Below are positions 11,100-23,677 of a DNA stretch of 64,000 nt, one piece after another. The notes beneath the pieces are model-generated. The model saw nothing but the letters and a program-made list of their open reading frames with translations. It ran no database searches and had not been told where the DNA came from. How positions within the stretch are numbered: the stretch's first letter is position 1; the number at the start of each line of letters is the position of its first letter. This DNA is from Prochilodus magdalenae (taxonomy: Eukaryota > Chordata > Actinopteri > Characiformes > Prochilodontidae), in NCBI GenBank assembly GCA_024036415.1, contig JAMWET010007207.1, positions 1 to 64,000 of the forward strand, in the 5' to 3' direction. A program made the position numbers and the translations under genes.

Positions 11100-12150
11100 A
11101 ATGGAGCATAAAACGCGTAAAGCGCAAGCTTTAGCTTTGCGTCTAATTCCCTTCACCTGCCTTTCTGCTTACTGCCACGTTTGGTATGTGGGTTAGCACC
11201 AGAGCGAGGCTGGGGAGTTGCGTCAAAACTGCAGCTGTCTGTCATCAATGGAGACGGGGGATTATACACCCATACACACACACACATAGGCATAATTGAA
11301 CACCATTGCCCCCTCCCCCCAATCCCATTTACATTTCTCCCTTCTGCTGCCTTTTGATTGGCACCTGTACATGAAATGCCACAGCAGTTGAAAGTATGTT
11401 GTGAGCTGGCACTAACGATCCAGTGGCTCCAGGGAGACCTGCCATATTGTAATTTGGTTATCAGGCATGAAGGAAATAATTCCAAGTGCCAGGAAATGTG
11501 AGGCAGAATAAATGCTTCATCGCCGCACGTTGCCCAGGGTGACAGTTCTTATTTAATGTACAAGAGCGTCCTGTTGTAGGCAGGATTTGGGGAAGGGATC
11601 GGTTGGGTAACAGGGGAGGTGGGTGAGGAAGCAAAGGTGGCAGCAGACGGGAATTGTTCAAAGCCTTTGTAGGGCCTGGGAGAGGCAGAGAAAGCAAAGA
11701 CTTGGAATCCCTATGCGTGAAAGAACGTCATTTTGGCATGCAGGTTTTCATCACCAGAAACTCGCTACGTTGCAAAATCACCAATTTCCGTCCTCATTGA
11801 GTCCGACGAATTGTGCTGAATTGCAAGGCAGCCTGGCAAAAGGCTACAGCAGAGCAGTAGAAGTTGAGAGTGAGTGACTGAGGTGGATTGCCATGCGTAA
11901 TCTTGCATCGTGTGTCTGACGTGTTGTGAAAAGAAGGGTGGGGTGGTGGGGGGTGTGTGTTGATGGCTGCTCTGTCTCTTAAGTGGCTGGGGCTTTATTT
12001 GTTTTGATGCACTGTTTTTGCATGGGGAGGCAGACCCCTTGAGATGGAGCTGTCACACTGCAAACGCAGACCCCTGATGCTGGCAGCAGCCCTCCGGCAA
12101 AATGAAAACAAGTAAGTGGCATAGATAAATCATGCCAGCCAAACGTCTTT
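11100..12150. promoter_or_regulatory. Candidate conserved non-coding block(s)
   Basis: Balanced, repeat-free sequence of about 1 kb with motif-like stretches: TGCCTTTTGATTGGCACC (about 11348-11366), GTCTGTCATCAATGG (11238-11252), CCATATTGTAATTTGG (11442-11457) and GGGTGACAGTTCTTATTTAA (11537-11556). Open frames on both strands (11153-11485, 11461-11697, 11623-11877) overlap one another and none matches a known protein. This points to constrained non-coding DNA or chance. Confidence 0.4.
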
Positions 12151-12432
12151 CTGAGGAATCCAATGAGACTGGAGCAATGCTAGAACACACGGACCTAATG
12201 ATAGACTCTACTGGCGATGCCCAGAGAGTTTACCACCATAAAGGGATGGATGGAAGAATGATTGAGAGATAAATGGATAGACCGTCAGATTGAAAGTGAG
12301 AATAGGTAGATGGAGAGAGATGACAGTAGATAGAAAGGGTGATAAATGCATTAATAGAAGTATACATAGATATGCTGACCAAGTATATGTTGGGTATATG
12401 TTGACCAAGACACTGAATACGTGGAGAGATGA

Positions 12433-12494
12433 ATGGATGGATGGATGGATGGATGGATGGATGGATGGATGGATGGATGGATGGATGGATGGAT
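12433..12494 (+). repeat. (ATGG)n tetranucleotide microsatellite
   Basis: About 15 perfect ATGG units, followed by decayed units (ATGGATTCATAG) to about 12670. The long [11 protein letters not shown] frame on the minus strand is only a translation of the repeat. Confidence 0.95.
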
Positions 12495-12704
12495 GCATAG
12501 ATGGATTCATAGATGGATTCATAGATGGATGGATACAGGATATGGATTGATGGAGAAACAGGTTGCTCAACAGATAATGGACTGGATGATGAATGGATGA
12601 ATGAATGAACTGATGGATGGAGAGACTGATGGATGTATAGATAGATTAATAGGTAAAGAGACATGGATGGATGGATAGATATGAAAATGGGTAGATAAAT
12701 GTGT

Positions 12705-12776
<72 letters not shown>
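12705..12776 (+). repeat. (GATA)18 microsatellite
   Basis: About 18 perfect GATA units. With the ATGG array upstream it forms a 12.24-12.78 kb block of GATx tetranucleotides in which many units are degenerate. Tyr/Ile/Leu/Ser frames on the minus strand are repeat translations. Confidence 0.95.
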
Positions 12777-12839
12777 TAGTATCTTCAAAAATATCTTCTC
12801 TAATCAGGTATTCAGATGGTGTTGAGGATTTAGCCACCC

Positions 12840-13270
12840 CCTGCCTCACACAATTAAGCTAATTATTAATGAATTCGAGGGTTAAGAGAGCAGCCCCAGC
12901 CAGGATCCTTCAGCCGAGCTGATTGAAAGGCGCAAAGTCTGACATTCCCTGGCAGAGCACGGATCGTTTGTCCAGGGGGATAGGAGGCGCTCAGTTCCAA
13001 ATGCCATGAGTGGGGGGCGCGCACAATGGGCCCTGTGCAGAGCTATTATCCCCGGTGTCAGCCGATGGTGCCCTCCTGCTTGAAGAGGTCCCCTTGTCTG
13101 CAACCATGCCACTCGGCAACACATCATTAGCTAGTCTGTCAATTTTCCCCGCAACGTTATCAGAGCTGCTATAAATACAGCAGACAGCCCTGCCATCCTG
13201 GACTTTCCCCATAGTAGCCTTCATTTATCTGCCAGTCTTCGCCTGGCACTTCTGTGACGTCTAGATGGGT
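12840..13270. promoter_or_regulatory. Candidate conserved non-coding block
   Basis: Repeat-free GC-balanced block starting with AATTAAGCTAATTATTAATG (12851-12870), a cluster of TAAT homeodomain cores. It also has GCTGATTGAAAGGCGCAAAG (12917-12936), a CTTTGA/TCF-like context, and CTGCTATAAATACAGCAG (13168-13185), an inverted repeat with a TATA-like centre. No exon structure. Confidence 0.45.
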
Positions 13271-14345
13271 AACATTAAATGCATGCAAGAAGCCTCACCA
13301 CAGGTTTACATGATGACTTGCACCAAAAAAATAGCAAAAGTAGATAAACTATAAAAACGAATGTTTCTAAACGAAAGCCTAAGCTAGTTAATATAATGCA
13401 TGATCAGCAACTTTTTCTAGCCAACAGTCAGCTGCTTTGTTGACTAGCTAGAGTTTACCTATCGCTAATTATGTTAGTCTTTCTGTTCTTCACTTACATC
13501 TCTTCAAAGCCACTTTGATATTCACTTTTGTGGTTGGTCTAATTTAGTCAAACTGCCCAATTTCTGTTTCTATGGTTGTTGTGTAGCGTTGTTTGTCACT
13601 GTCCACTGTTTAAGACTGTGGAATTCTGGTGTTATTACGTCTCCTAGAAATAATCACCAATAGAAATCACAATATCACGCTAGGTCAAGGCAAAGGCCTG
13701 CAGACATGATTCATAGGCAAGGTGGTGCTTCTTACTGGTTGGTTGAATGTTAGGTGGTCCATCATTTGTTTATAAAGTCTAGAGCATCCACAGGAACCAG
13801 ATGTTTTCCAACTATTTTATGTTTTATTAAAAGCTGCAGATTTTTGACAGTTATTTAAAAAAGGGTTCTGACCTTACATTGATGACCCATTTGTCAAATT
13901 TGTCTAGATTCCACCATTTAATAAAAGTGTGAATCCCACCCTTTTTTTTAGAATGCTTGCATTAAACTGTACAGGCGTCTGGTTCTTTAGAGTAGAGCCT
14001 TTTATATCAAACCTCTAATAAATACAAAACTTTACATTTTGACTATTACATTACACAGAGATTTGGAAAAATCTATGGAATTCCCATTTAAACTCTTTAT
14101 GCACTTACCTAAATAAATTTATTATAAAATTATTTCTATAAATGCTCATGATTCACAATCATTTCTATACAACAATGTGTATGTCATTTATGAATGAATC
14201 TAACTTAAAACAAGGACTGCATATGCTTGACCTAGTTATAAGTAAGAACTCCAATACCTCCAATGTTCTGTCATGTGTCACTTTATCTATTCCTTAAAAA
14301 GAAAAGAAAAAAAATCCCTTCAGGAAAAAATGAAAAGCTCAAATT
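13271..14345. other. Intergenic AT-rich DNA, no gene
   Basis: AT-rich unique sequence without a recognisable repeat or frame. A run of A follows at about 14297-14314. Confidence 0.5.
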
Positions 14346-14349
14346 CAGA

Positions 14350-14800
14350 CTCGGTCCTCCATGACCTTGCTCCAGAGCCTAACTGACTGGCAGACAGGGG
14401 AGAATGGATTGATCTGATGCCAGGCTCTTCTGAACCTCTGCATCCACGTTGTGCTCTGGGGCAGTATCTATGGAGATCACCGTGGTGTGGTACATGGCTG
14501 CTACCTGATCAAACACACCCCGCGAAGTGCAAAAGTCAGGGCATCATTAGCGGCGGCAGGCCGGCCTTTGGAGGCACTCCGGCTGGACACCGGCCGTGCT
14601 GTGTTGACGCCTGGGGAGACGGCTGGCTGTGCGGGAGGTCTGCTACTCTTCTTACCCTTCAGGGGATAGTAAAGAAAGGCTGCTTATTAACTATCGGTCA
14701 ACAGTGTACATCGCGTCAGATATAGAGAGCTGTGGAGAACCGAAAAGACCTGGCCGGTCCTCATCAAGGGTCGTATTCTCCCCTCATTAGTAACCTCAAA
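14350..14800. promoter_or_regulatory. Candidate conserved non-coding block
   Basis: Clearly higher GC than its flanks, with repeat-free text such as GGAGATCACCGTGG, ATGGATTGATCTGATG (14405-14420, PBX-like) and GGCATCATTAGCGGCGGC (14540-14557). Two overlapping plus-strand frames (14417-14725, 14451-14669) span it. Neither resembles a known protein nor has splice sites at suitable places, so a non-coding role is more likely. Confidence 0.45.
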
Positions 14801-16355
14801 TAACCAAAAGAGTTTAAGTGGGACCGAGAGTAAATTACACAGGGAAAGTCAAAAACCAGAGGCTTTATGCCTTTCCTTCAAACTGCAGGCTTATTTTTCT
14901 GTTACTAATTATAAATGAACAGATTGACCAGTGACCTGTGTTCACAAATGTGTAGGAGTGCTGATCTAGCTTCTGTTCCAGATCTGTAAAATCATAGTAG
15001 CTAAAGTAAGAATCTGATCCTTGAATGGATCTTCTACTCTTTTGATTTTCTAAACTTTGATAATACAAAGTAATTGCTGGTGCTAATTACAACTAATTAC
15101 AACTCAATTATGTTTTTGTGTATTTTTGTGTTTATTATGCATTAAAATAGTACAAAAACACAATATTCCGTTTTTTATTTTATTTCACTTTACTTGGAAC
15201 ATGTTCTGGGATGGGAGCATCTTTACCACTGTTGTACATTATTTCCTTTCAGCATCTCCTAATAATTGTTCTTGTGGTATTAAGGTCTTCAGTTGTGCAG
15301 CTGTGCACAGCCTTCAATGTAAAATTTTGAGCTTAATAAGACACATATTTTCAGTGTGAGACAGATCTGGACTGCAGACCAGTCCGGCACCCGTGCTTAC
15401 TAATTAGGCAGCCATGCTGCTGTAACAAGGGTAGCTAGTTGAAATAAGCATGGACGTTCTTGAAAAAGACGGCATCTAGAAGTCTATGTGTTGCTATTGT
15501 TGGAACAAAACCTACAGTTTGAAAGAAGCTTTTGTCCTTTATATTTTGCATTAAATTATTGTTGAATGGACAAAAGGAAATTTGAAACTTCTCCTGCTGT
15601 CCTTTTGGAGATTCTTAGTTTTTTTTCTGATAGCAGCAACACAGTGCTGTAAACTGTGTTCAGTGTTAAACAGGTAGTACTGGATATAACACTGTTATAA
15701 CACTGTTCTGTTTTTTTCTATTTGCATTTCTTCTACAGTCCCAACTGTTTTAAATTAGGTTTGTAGTATGCTACTATCATGTTCACTGGCTACTATTCGC
15801 TTTCAGAAACATAGTTTAACATTGAGTTTTTAATGAGCTAATCCTAAAAAGTAATTCATAGTGGTCTGATGTGAAGTGCAGATTTTTAACATTAAAAAAA
15901 AATAGTAAAACTTAAAAAATTATAACTATAACAAAGTAATCCATCAGTTAACATGAAGAAACACATTAGCAATGGTCACAAAGGCGAACAGACCTTAAGT
16001 AAACTTATAGCAGTTATCTGTTTACTTAACATCAGTTAACTATTGTTAATGTATTAATGTTAAGTCGTAAATTACTTCAATGCATCGATTCATTGCGTTA
16101 GTCAATAATTAACATATACTTAACAAGTTCTACCAAATATTTATATTCACGTGTTCATTGGAAATCCCCTCAAATACTCCAATCTACACTATTATATACA
16201 CTATCCAATTTACGCTATAATTTTCTTCAGTTCTGCATTTACTGATATAAAAGTTATTCGTAAGGTTATTTCTACGAAGTCACCATTTTTTACAAAGTCT
16301 TGTTATGACATTGAATGCACACACATGTATCTCTCTTTCCATGCAAGAGGTTGAC
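14801..16355. other. Intergenic AT-rich DNA, no gene
   Basis: AT-rich. GTTAAC-type words recur at about 15950-16110 (CATCAGTTAACATG, ACATCAGTTAACTATTGTTA), suggesting an old inverted-repeat element, but no ends can be set. Confidence 0.45.
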
Positions 16356-16359
16356 TGTT

Positions 16360-16740
16360 ACTAGTCATCACAACTCCTTGCCTTTGGGTTTTTCGGCATC
16401 ATGCATACTCTGTGTTTACAAGTGAAGGCGAGGCATGCCAGGGAAAACCGCTGAATGACGCACTGTAAATGTAGAGATCGATTTTTAGACTTGGAGACCG
16501 CTGCTAGATTTACATGGAGCACATGACAGCTTCTTGTACTCGCTCTTACAGCGAGTCTTTGTTTTTCCCTTTGGCATTGCCAGACTAAGTTATGTGGATT
16601 TCTCAAGATGGGGAACACTGCGAGCACTCAGATGGCCCCAAGAGGATTAGCTCGTAAACCATCGTTTTGAGGAGAAAAATAGAGTTTGCCACAGATAGTT
16701 TTCGAGATGTGAGACTGTGTTTACATTCCTGTATTCTCCG
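16360..16740. promoter_or_regulatory. Candidate conserved non-coding block
   Basis: Repeat-free, balanced sequence between AT-rich flanks, with TGCCAGGGAAAACCGCTGAA, TAGAGATCGATTTTTAGACT and CTCGCTCTTACAGCGAGTC (16539-16557). The last is an inverted repeat (GACTCGCTGTAAGAGCGAG on the other strand). No supported coding frame. Confidence 0.45.
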
Positions 16741-18490
16741 TAACTCTGACTGACAAACTAAACCAGATGGGAATCACTTATGATTATGGTAAAATACTGT
16801 TCTTCCCTTTGAACAAAAAGGCTTTCTTGAAGATAAATTATTGATGGTGAAAAGCAGACGCACTGAAGAAGAAGTCTTCTTGTTCGTAATCCAAGATATG
16901 GGCATTAACATAAATCCATGTCCTAAATCCGCACAGTATATAATATTTATAGTAAGTGTTTTTATTAAAAGCTTTCAGTTACCAGTGTCGTCTGAATGTA
17001 TAAGTGCTCCTCTGGGCACGGTTTAATTATGTTTTGCATGATATTCAGGACATGTCTAGAAGTATTATTTTACAGTGTCTAAATTCAGGCCACATTGTTT
17101 AGCTTCTAGAAGCCTAGAGTTATTAGAGATGTTTTGCTATACTTTTATTACTTTTTAGAATTACCTACTAACATAACTGATTAGATAATTACAAAAACAA
17201 TTACATTTATATTTTGTATTTACAGTCTAGTCTAATTTACACTTCCGACATATTATGTTTTGTGGAAAGAAATTATTTTTCCTCCCTTTTATCAAACAAA
17301 AGAGTTTCATAGCATATACATCCATCCATATAAGGACACTAAACTTGCACTAAATTCATTAAAGTTAATTAATTTAGCATTTTTTTCTTTTGTGACATAA
17401 TAATAATAATGCATATTGTCATATTGCCCAACCCTACTTCTTAGCCAATCACAGTACAAGGTGAATGCTAACTCTGGCATAATCTGAAATACAACTATTA
17501 TTATAATCATGCCATATTAGCATTACTGTTGTCATAACAGATTTCGTGGTTGATGTGATGATAACTCTAACTCTTATAATAGATAACCCTAGTAATAAAT
17601 AACTCTTGTACACTAAGCAAATATTAGGTTGTGACATAGCTGTCATGTTATGTATATAACATGTATATGTGGATATGATATTTCACCATGATGTGTTTTT
17701 TAATTATGTCAGTGTCATGTAGGAAGGTTTAAGTAAAGTGCTACCAAAATAGCTCCTCTTACAAACACAAATATGATACTGATGATGCCAAAATTCCTCA
17801 ACAGACTATTAACATCAGTCGAAACTGGCCTGCCAAACAGAGTATCAATATTTTAAAGGTGCCACAAAATGTATTTATTCAGAATTCTAAATTGTTCTCT
17901 GATGTCCTACATAAAAGTTCAGTGACATTAGTTGAAATAAAAAATTCCCAGATTTGACCTGGTTTTTACCTGCCCATTTACACCCCTGTGAGTTACCCCT
18001 AAAATAAAACGAGCAGTTTCTCTTTTCTGCTGATCTAATGAATAATCTGACGAGCTCTATAATAGTCTGATTATTTACTTGGAGTTTATTAGTAGCTATA
18101 GAAATTACTTATAGTAGTTATTTTGATCTTAATATCAACACAAAGTAAGTTAAAGTCATTACTTACTATGAACCTTTCAGTTTAAAGTGATCTAACTTCA
18201 AGCACACACATCACACAGCCACTACCTACAGGTTGCTGTTGGGTTCAGTCTCTTCAGGGTTAAAAGCTAAGCAAAGCTGCTAAACAAGGTCCAAGGTTTG
18301 AGAAACGGTCCAGAGTGAAACCCAAGAGTAAATGAAACAGCTCTGAATGAAAGTTGCCCAAGATCGTACAGAGCACTGTAGGTGGCTTGTTATTTGCTAG
18401 CCTCTTGGGCGAATTTTCTATTCTATTTCACATTGAGCTGATTCTCGCAGTTGTAGCATTTATAATAGAATGGAACACTCGATTAAGAAG
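16741..18490. other. Intergenic AT-rich DNA, no gene
   Basis: Unique AT-rich sequence with several short unassigned frames. No transposon ends were recognised. Confidence 0.5.
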
Positions 18491-18509
18491 CTGGCTAGTA
18501 GGAAGCCGG

Positions 18510-19041
18510 CTTCAGCCTCGTTTACAATGAACCTCAATCATGCCCATTAACAGTTCAATTCCTTGGAAAGGATATGAAAAGTGCCAAGCCAGCACTTTGG
18601 TGGATGGCTTTGCTGCCACAGTTCTGAGGAGAGTTTCTTGTAGACTGGGATTTTGCTGGTAGACCTGTATGACTGATGTACGCTTCCATAAACCTGCAGA
18701 TTCGGCTACTTCCTTCACACTATGGTCTTTTGCCACGCCCAAATGTATCCACTCCTTCTTGCCAATCAGTAACATCTGCGTTGCTGTTTCTCCTAGACAA
18801 TTCCATTTTAAAATTAACAGCACTTACAGCTGTCTGGTGCAGATCTAGCAGGACAATAAATGCACAAACTGTGCTGGTAAAGATGCTGTGTTTAAAGTCA
18901 CTAGTCACTTTAGTATGACCAATTCCACTGCCAGAGCTTGTCTATAGAGATTGCATGGCTATGCATCTGTTAATAATAGGTGTGGATAAAACAACTTTAT
19001 AAATATGAGGCGCGTCCACATACTTTTGGCCACACGGTGTA
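18510..19041 (-). pseudogene. Tc1-like element fragment with HTH-type segment
   Basis: Read on the minus strand, the element starts at 19041 with TACACCGTGTGGCCAAAAGT, a terminal repeat abutting TA (19042-19043). The family leader follows (AGCCATGCAATCTC, TATAGACAAGC) and then damaged N-terminal coding. At 18512-18823 (-) an open frame reads GKKEWIHLGVAKDHSVKEVA and continues ESAGLWKRTSVIQVYQQ, which looks like a helix-turn-helix DNA-binding segment. The neighbouring frame (18720-18908) carries NADVTDWQEGVDTFGRG, so a frameshift splits the domain. A related segment occurs at 32500-32665. Nothing of the catalytic domain is kept. Confidence 0.75.
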
Positions 19042-19079
19042 TACACTTCTATATCAAAAAAGTGAGCTACCATTTCCCG

Positions 19080-19740
19080 AATCGGAACCGCTCAGTGGCT
19101 GCAGTCTCTTGCAAGGTGCTATGGACTTCAAACAATCAGGCCTGGCTCTTTGACGCAGGCGTGGCAGCGCGGAACTTCACGTTTAGCTTTGACATCTCAG
19201 ACAATTGTGGAAGGGGAAGAGAGAGGCAACCTGGCCAACTTTGAAGCACACATAAAACTTAGATCAATTGTATTTTTAAGGTGTAGTCAGGGGGTGGTGG
19301 TGTTGGGGGGGGGGGGACTCGCCATCCTCAAACCGGGGCCTAAATCAACATTTCAAAGTCTTTACCAAGCCCTCCACTTTTGAGGCGGATCAGAGAGCGG
19401 CGGATTGGCATGGATTCATTTACATGGTTCTGAAATAGGCCGCCACTCTATCTCCAAGACGAGGAAAAGGGGGGAACTCCATCAGATATCCTTTCTTCTT
19501 CAGCAGGAAAGGAGATTCAAAGTTGGGGGGGAAAAATATAAATAACAAACGCCAACATCAAAAATAAACAGGCTCGTCCATCAAAGGCCATCGTAATGGA
19601 CGTACGTGAATGTAAATAGATCAAACTCTTTGCAAAGGCTTCAGTGCAATGAACAGTGGCACTTGGAATGGCCCTTTTGAATCTGATACACTGTGATGAA
19701 CTGAATGTGCTTGATTCAAAAGCGTACATAATTTGCATGT
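19080..19740. promoter_or_regulatory. Candidate conserved non-coding block with G-run
   Basis: Repeat-free sequence with CGGATTGGCATGGATTCATT, CCATCAAAGGCCATCGTAAT, AGATCAAACTCTTTGCAAAG and TTGCATGTGAATAAAAC. A G-rich run (19288-19318, up to twelve consecutive G) lies inside and could form a quadruplex. No protein-like frame is supported. Confidence 0.4.
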
Positions 19741-19905
19741 GAATAAAACATCCGCGCTGTCATAACAAAACCTTATATCTCTGAAACGGTAACTTTAGCA
19801 GAAGGAAAATGTTCATAATTTGAATGCACGCTGGTGTAACATGAGGCTTTATTACACGTCACTTTGATCCATTTGTATTACTATGATATATGTTTACACA
19901 GTGTG
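19741..19905 (+). repeat. Dispersed repeat, copy A
   Basis: Shares an ordered set of words with 24425-24580: AACAAAACCTTATATCTC here and AACAAAACCTTGAATCTC there, then a GAAGGAAAA/GAAGAAAAG stretch, then TTTGATCCATTTGTATTACT against TTTAGATCATTTGTATTGTC. Two divergent copies of one interspersed repeat, class unknown. Confidence 0.6.
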
Positions 19906-20079
19906 AGGGGCAGCTGCCGTTTTTAAATGGTTTAACGTAAATGAAGGTTCTGAGAGGACAGCCGCAATAAATCACATCAACACAGCATTTTAGTGTATAC
20001 GTAATATATTTTATTCATGTGGAAATGATGTACACATTTGAGCCAAGTAAACTCAATGCACTGCTCGAATTTAGATATG

Positions 20080-20400
20080 CTGGAAATTAGGGAGAGCAGA
20101 AGGAAAGAAAGGAGGAGGGAGAGAAAGAGAGAAACGGGAGAAAAAAGTTTGAGTGACTCCTCGAGAGAGCAGGATCTGTGGACCTGTCAGTTGATTAGTC
20201 CTCTTGATTAGCATTTATAAGAGGCCCTGGCGCTCTATTATTTGCATTCCTATTTAGCCATGATTTTGTGGAGGGCGCTCCGTGATTAAACTTGTCACTG
20301 GGCCTGATTGACAGGGTCAAATCCTCCGATTTCATTCGCACCAAATAGGAAGGAAGAAAAAAAACAAAAAGAGAGAGAACGAGAACGAGAAGACAGGGGA
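20080..20400. promoter_or_regulatory. Enhancer-like block with exact PBX-MEIS/PREP site
   Basis: Contains CCTGTCAGTTGATTAG (20183-20198), TTGATTAGCATTTATAA (20205-20221) and TGATTGACAG (20305-20314). The last is the canonical composite PBX plus MEIS/PREP site, and the first pairs CTGTCA with a TTGATTAG half-site. The sequence is repeat-free up to the polypyrimidine tract. These motifs strongly suggest a developmental enhancer of HOX/PBX/MEIS type. Conservation is not testable here. Confidence 0.55.
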
Positions 20401-20470
20401 AAAAACGAATGTGTCAGCTTTTCTTTGCGCTCCTGCCGGGCTTTATGTGGATTCTCTTTCCTCGTTTAAC

Positions 20471-21382
<912 letters not shown>

Positions 21383-21399
21383 GCGTCTTGTCATCTCAC

Positions 21400-22020
21400 A
21401 TAGGTCAGGAATGTTTTAATTTTAAGGATAGACTCCGCCTGTCAGGGGAGGCGGGATGGCAGTACTTCAGGAGATGAGATGTGAAGGATGTAAAACAATA
21501 AAAAAGAGAAAGGGGGCCGAGCACAAAGACAAAAAGAGCTCACTTTATTGGACAGATTTAATTACTCCCAATAGAGATTAAGGCAGGCGATTCACTGGGG
21601 TGTGAAATTAACCCTTGATTACTGATGAATCTTCAAATGGAGGCAGAAAAACAACCATTTGAGAGAGAAAAAAAGATCTTCTTCAGCAGTAATTGTTTTT
21701 TTTTTTTTTTGGAGAGGAGGGATCACATTTCTTCTTCCACATCAACGTGCCGTCGCCATGACTGGCTGATGCCGGGCGACTACATTATTAACCATGGTGA
21801 AAATGCTAACTGAGAAAGACACGACATTATGTGAAACCCGTTGCATCAGGGAGCAGTAACCTTTCAGAGCTCCCGCGCTTTCTCCCTGAGGACGGCCCGC
21901 TGGAAAAAAACAACAATTAAAAATGCAGACTCGAGGTGATGCAGTCGCTCGTAGTGATGGACGCACTGCAGATGGAGTTTTCTGTGTTTTCTTCCAGATC
22001 CGCTGCAATTCCGGCTAGGG
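21400..22020. promoter_or_regulatory. Candidate conserved non-coding block
   Basis: Repeat-free sequence right after the pyrimidine tract with GATTTAATTACTCCCAATAG (21555-21574), CCCTTGATTACTGATGAATC (21612-21631) and ACTACATTATTAACCATGG (21779-21797). A T15 run lies at 21696-21710. TAAT and TGATTA cores are dense. No coding support. Confidence 0.45.
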
Positions 22021-22716
22021 CACCCTAAACCTAATCAGACAATAAGCACATATTCCATTGATTTATTGATTCACATTCCTGCAGGCGCTAGAAATTACAG
22101 CAGTTCCCTGTGACTTCAGATGGAGTTGCATGGGCTTGTGTTGTGCAGCCAAAAAACATCCTACATTTTCATGACTCTAGTGTGTTGGACTGCCCTAACA
22201 TGCTGCTGGTGGGTTGACCTCTTCAAATAAAAGGCTTGAGATAGAGGCAGAAGCTTGAAGTTGGTCAGGTGTCACAGCTTTGAGGTTTACCAGATGCAGA
22301 ACAGTGACTAAACAGCATATTCAGAGGAGAATCCCCACGGACTCCTGACCTTGTGGCCTTGGTTTGAAGTTGTGTTACTGAAATTGAAGATGGAGATGAT
22401 GGAGATGTCTTTCTGCTGACAGGCCTTGACCAAGGAGAAGGCACCAGTACATGCATTATGATCAGGTGAGTTCTTTTTGAGCAGTTGTAGCTATTGTAAG
22501 TCTGTATGTATATCTTTAGCATTGACTGGGATGGAGCACTGTGCAAAACTACTATTGATTCAAAATGAATTTCTTGTTAAAACTGCCATGATCTATTGGC
22601 ATAAAGAAAGAGGAAAATATATTTAACAGGACGCAGCCCAGCAACTAAATATATCCAGTCTTTACCTTCCTTTTTTCCTTTTCTCAATAATAGCTTTATT
22701 ACAGCTTGTGAATACT
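22021..22716. other. Intergenic, no gene
   Basis: Unique sequence. The open frame at 22265-22546 (-) has no recognisable domain. Confidence 0.5.
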
Positions 22717-22724
22717 TTGCAGTT

Positions 22725-23669
22725 CAGAGGTGCACAAAGTACACAAACCATATACTTCAATAAAGGTAGAGATACCCAAGGTTAAATATTCCTCCAGTAA
22801 AAGTAGAAGTTCCTCCCTTTAGACATCCCCATGAGTAAAAGTGTTAAAGAATTAACCTTCAAATGTACTTAAGTATGGAGAGTAACTGTAACATGATTTA
22901 TTATGGCTCTAATATTAGACATATGTCCTATTATCATTTCTAGAACAGGACTCCTAATCAACTCTAGAGTCTCTTTCAGTTCCCCAGTCTTTAATAGAAA
23001 GTCAATAATTAGTCTGACACTGATGTCTATTCAAATTATCAATAGCACAGAACACTGAAAGAGAACAGGTTCCATTAGCTAGAACAAGAAAATACATTTT
23101 TGCGAACAAGTACAGTTTCAGTTTATGATTTATTTACAATTTATTTACAAGTTAAATATAAACCCGCATTCACAGACCAGTGTCCCTTTGCTGTTTTTCC
23201 TCTGTAGGTCTCTGTTCAGAAACGAAAGCAAATTTACTATAAGAGGAAAAAGGGTTTGAATAAATTCAGAAAAGACACTCACCAGTCGCAAGTGCATGTG
23301 TACATATTTGTAAATTGTGGTCTGTTTACCCACGAAATCAGGAACCATATGTTTCATCTGTTCTCTAATGCTTTGATGTGTGATTGTCAGTCAATGTTTG
23401 CATTTACCCCATCCTGCTTAACCCACCTTCCTCCACCCTTAAATGTTGTCCAGGCCTGAAATGGATATTTCCATGAATGCTACGAATCCATGAATAAGCT
23501 TATTTTATTTTGACATGTTTTACATGCACATAAGCTGAAGGACCTACAAATTTTGCATAATGTAATGGAGTAAAAAGTAAGATAGACTTTCAAATGTAGT
23601 GGAGTTAAAAAGTTGAAAAATGACTTAAGTACAGTAACTAATCATTTACTTCCTTACTGTCCACCACTG
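22725..23669. mobile_element. Non-autonomous hAT-type element, complete with TSD
   Basis: The left end CAGAGGTGCACAAAGTAC and the right end (reverse complement) CAGTGGTGGACAGTAAGG are CAG-GGTG-ACA terminal repeats of hAT form. The element is flanked on both sides by the identical octamer TTGCAGTT (22717-22724 and 23670-23677), a perfect 8-bp target-site duplication, the hallmark of hAT insertion. Subterminal text (AGTAAAAGTAGAAGTT on the left, GTAGTGGAGTTAAAAAGTTG on the right) is like a hAT repeat family common in fish. The 945-bp interior has no transposase frame, so movement depended on an enzyme supplied elsewhere. Confidence 0.9.
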
Positions 23670-23677
23670 TTGCAGTT

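Noticed and set aside
12433..12776. Possible CRISPR-like array of regular short repeats
   Set aside because: Units are contiguous 4-bp repeats with no spacers, in eukaryotic DNA.
12208..12849. Long minus-strand open frames (up to 144 codons) rich in His-Pro-Ser-Ile and Tyr-Leu-Ser-Ile
   Set aside because: They are translations of the ATGG and GATA microsatellites in several frames.
14417..14725. 102-codon plus-strand frame as a gene
   Set aside because: Overlaps another open frame at 14451-14669, no homology recognised, no splice context.
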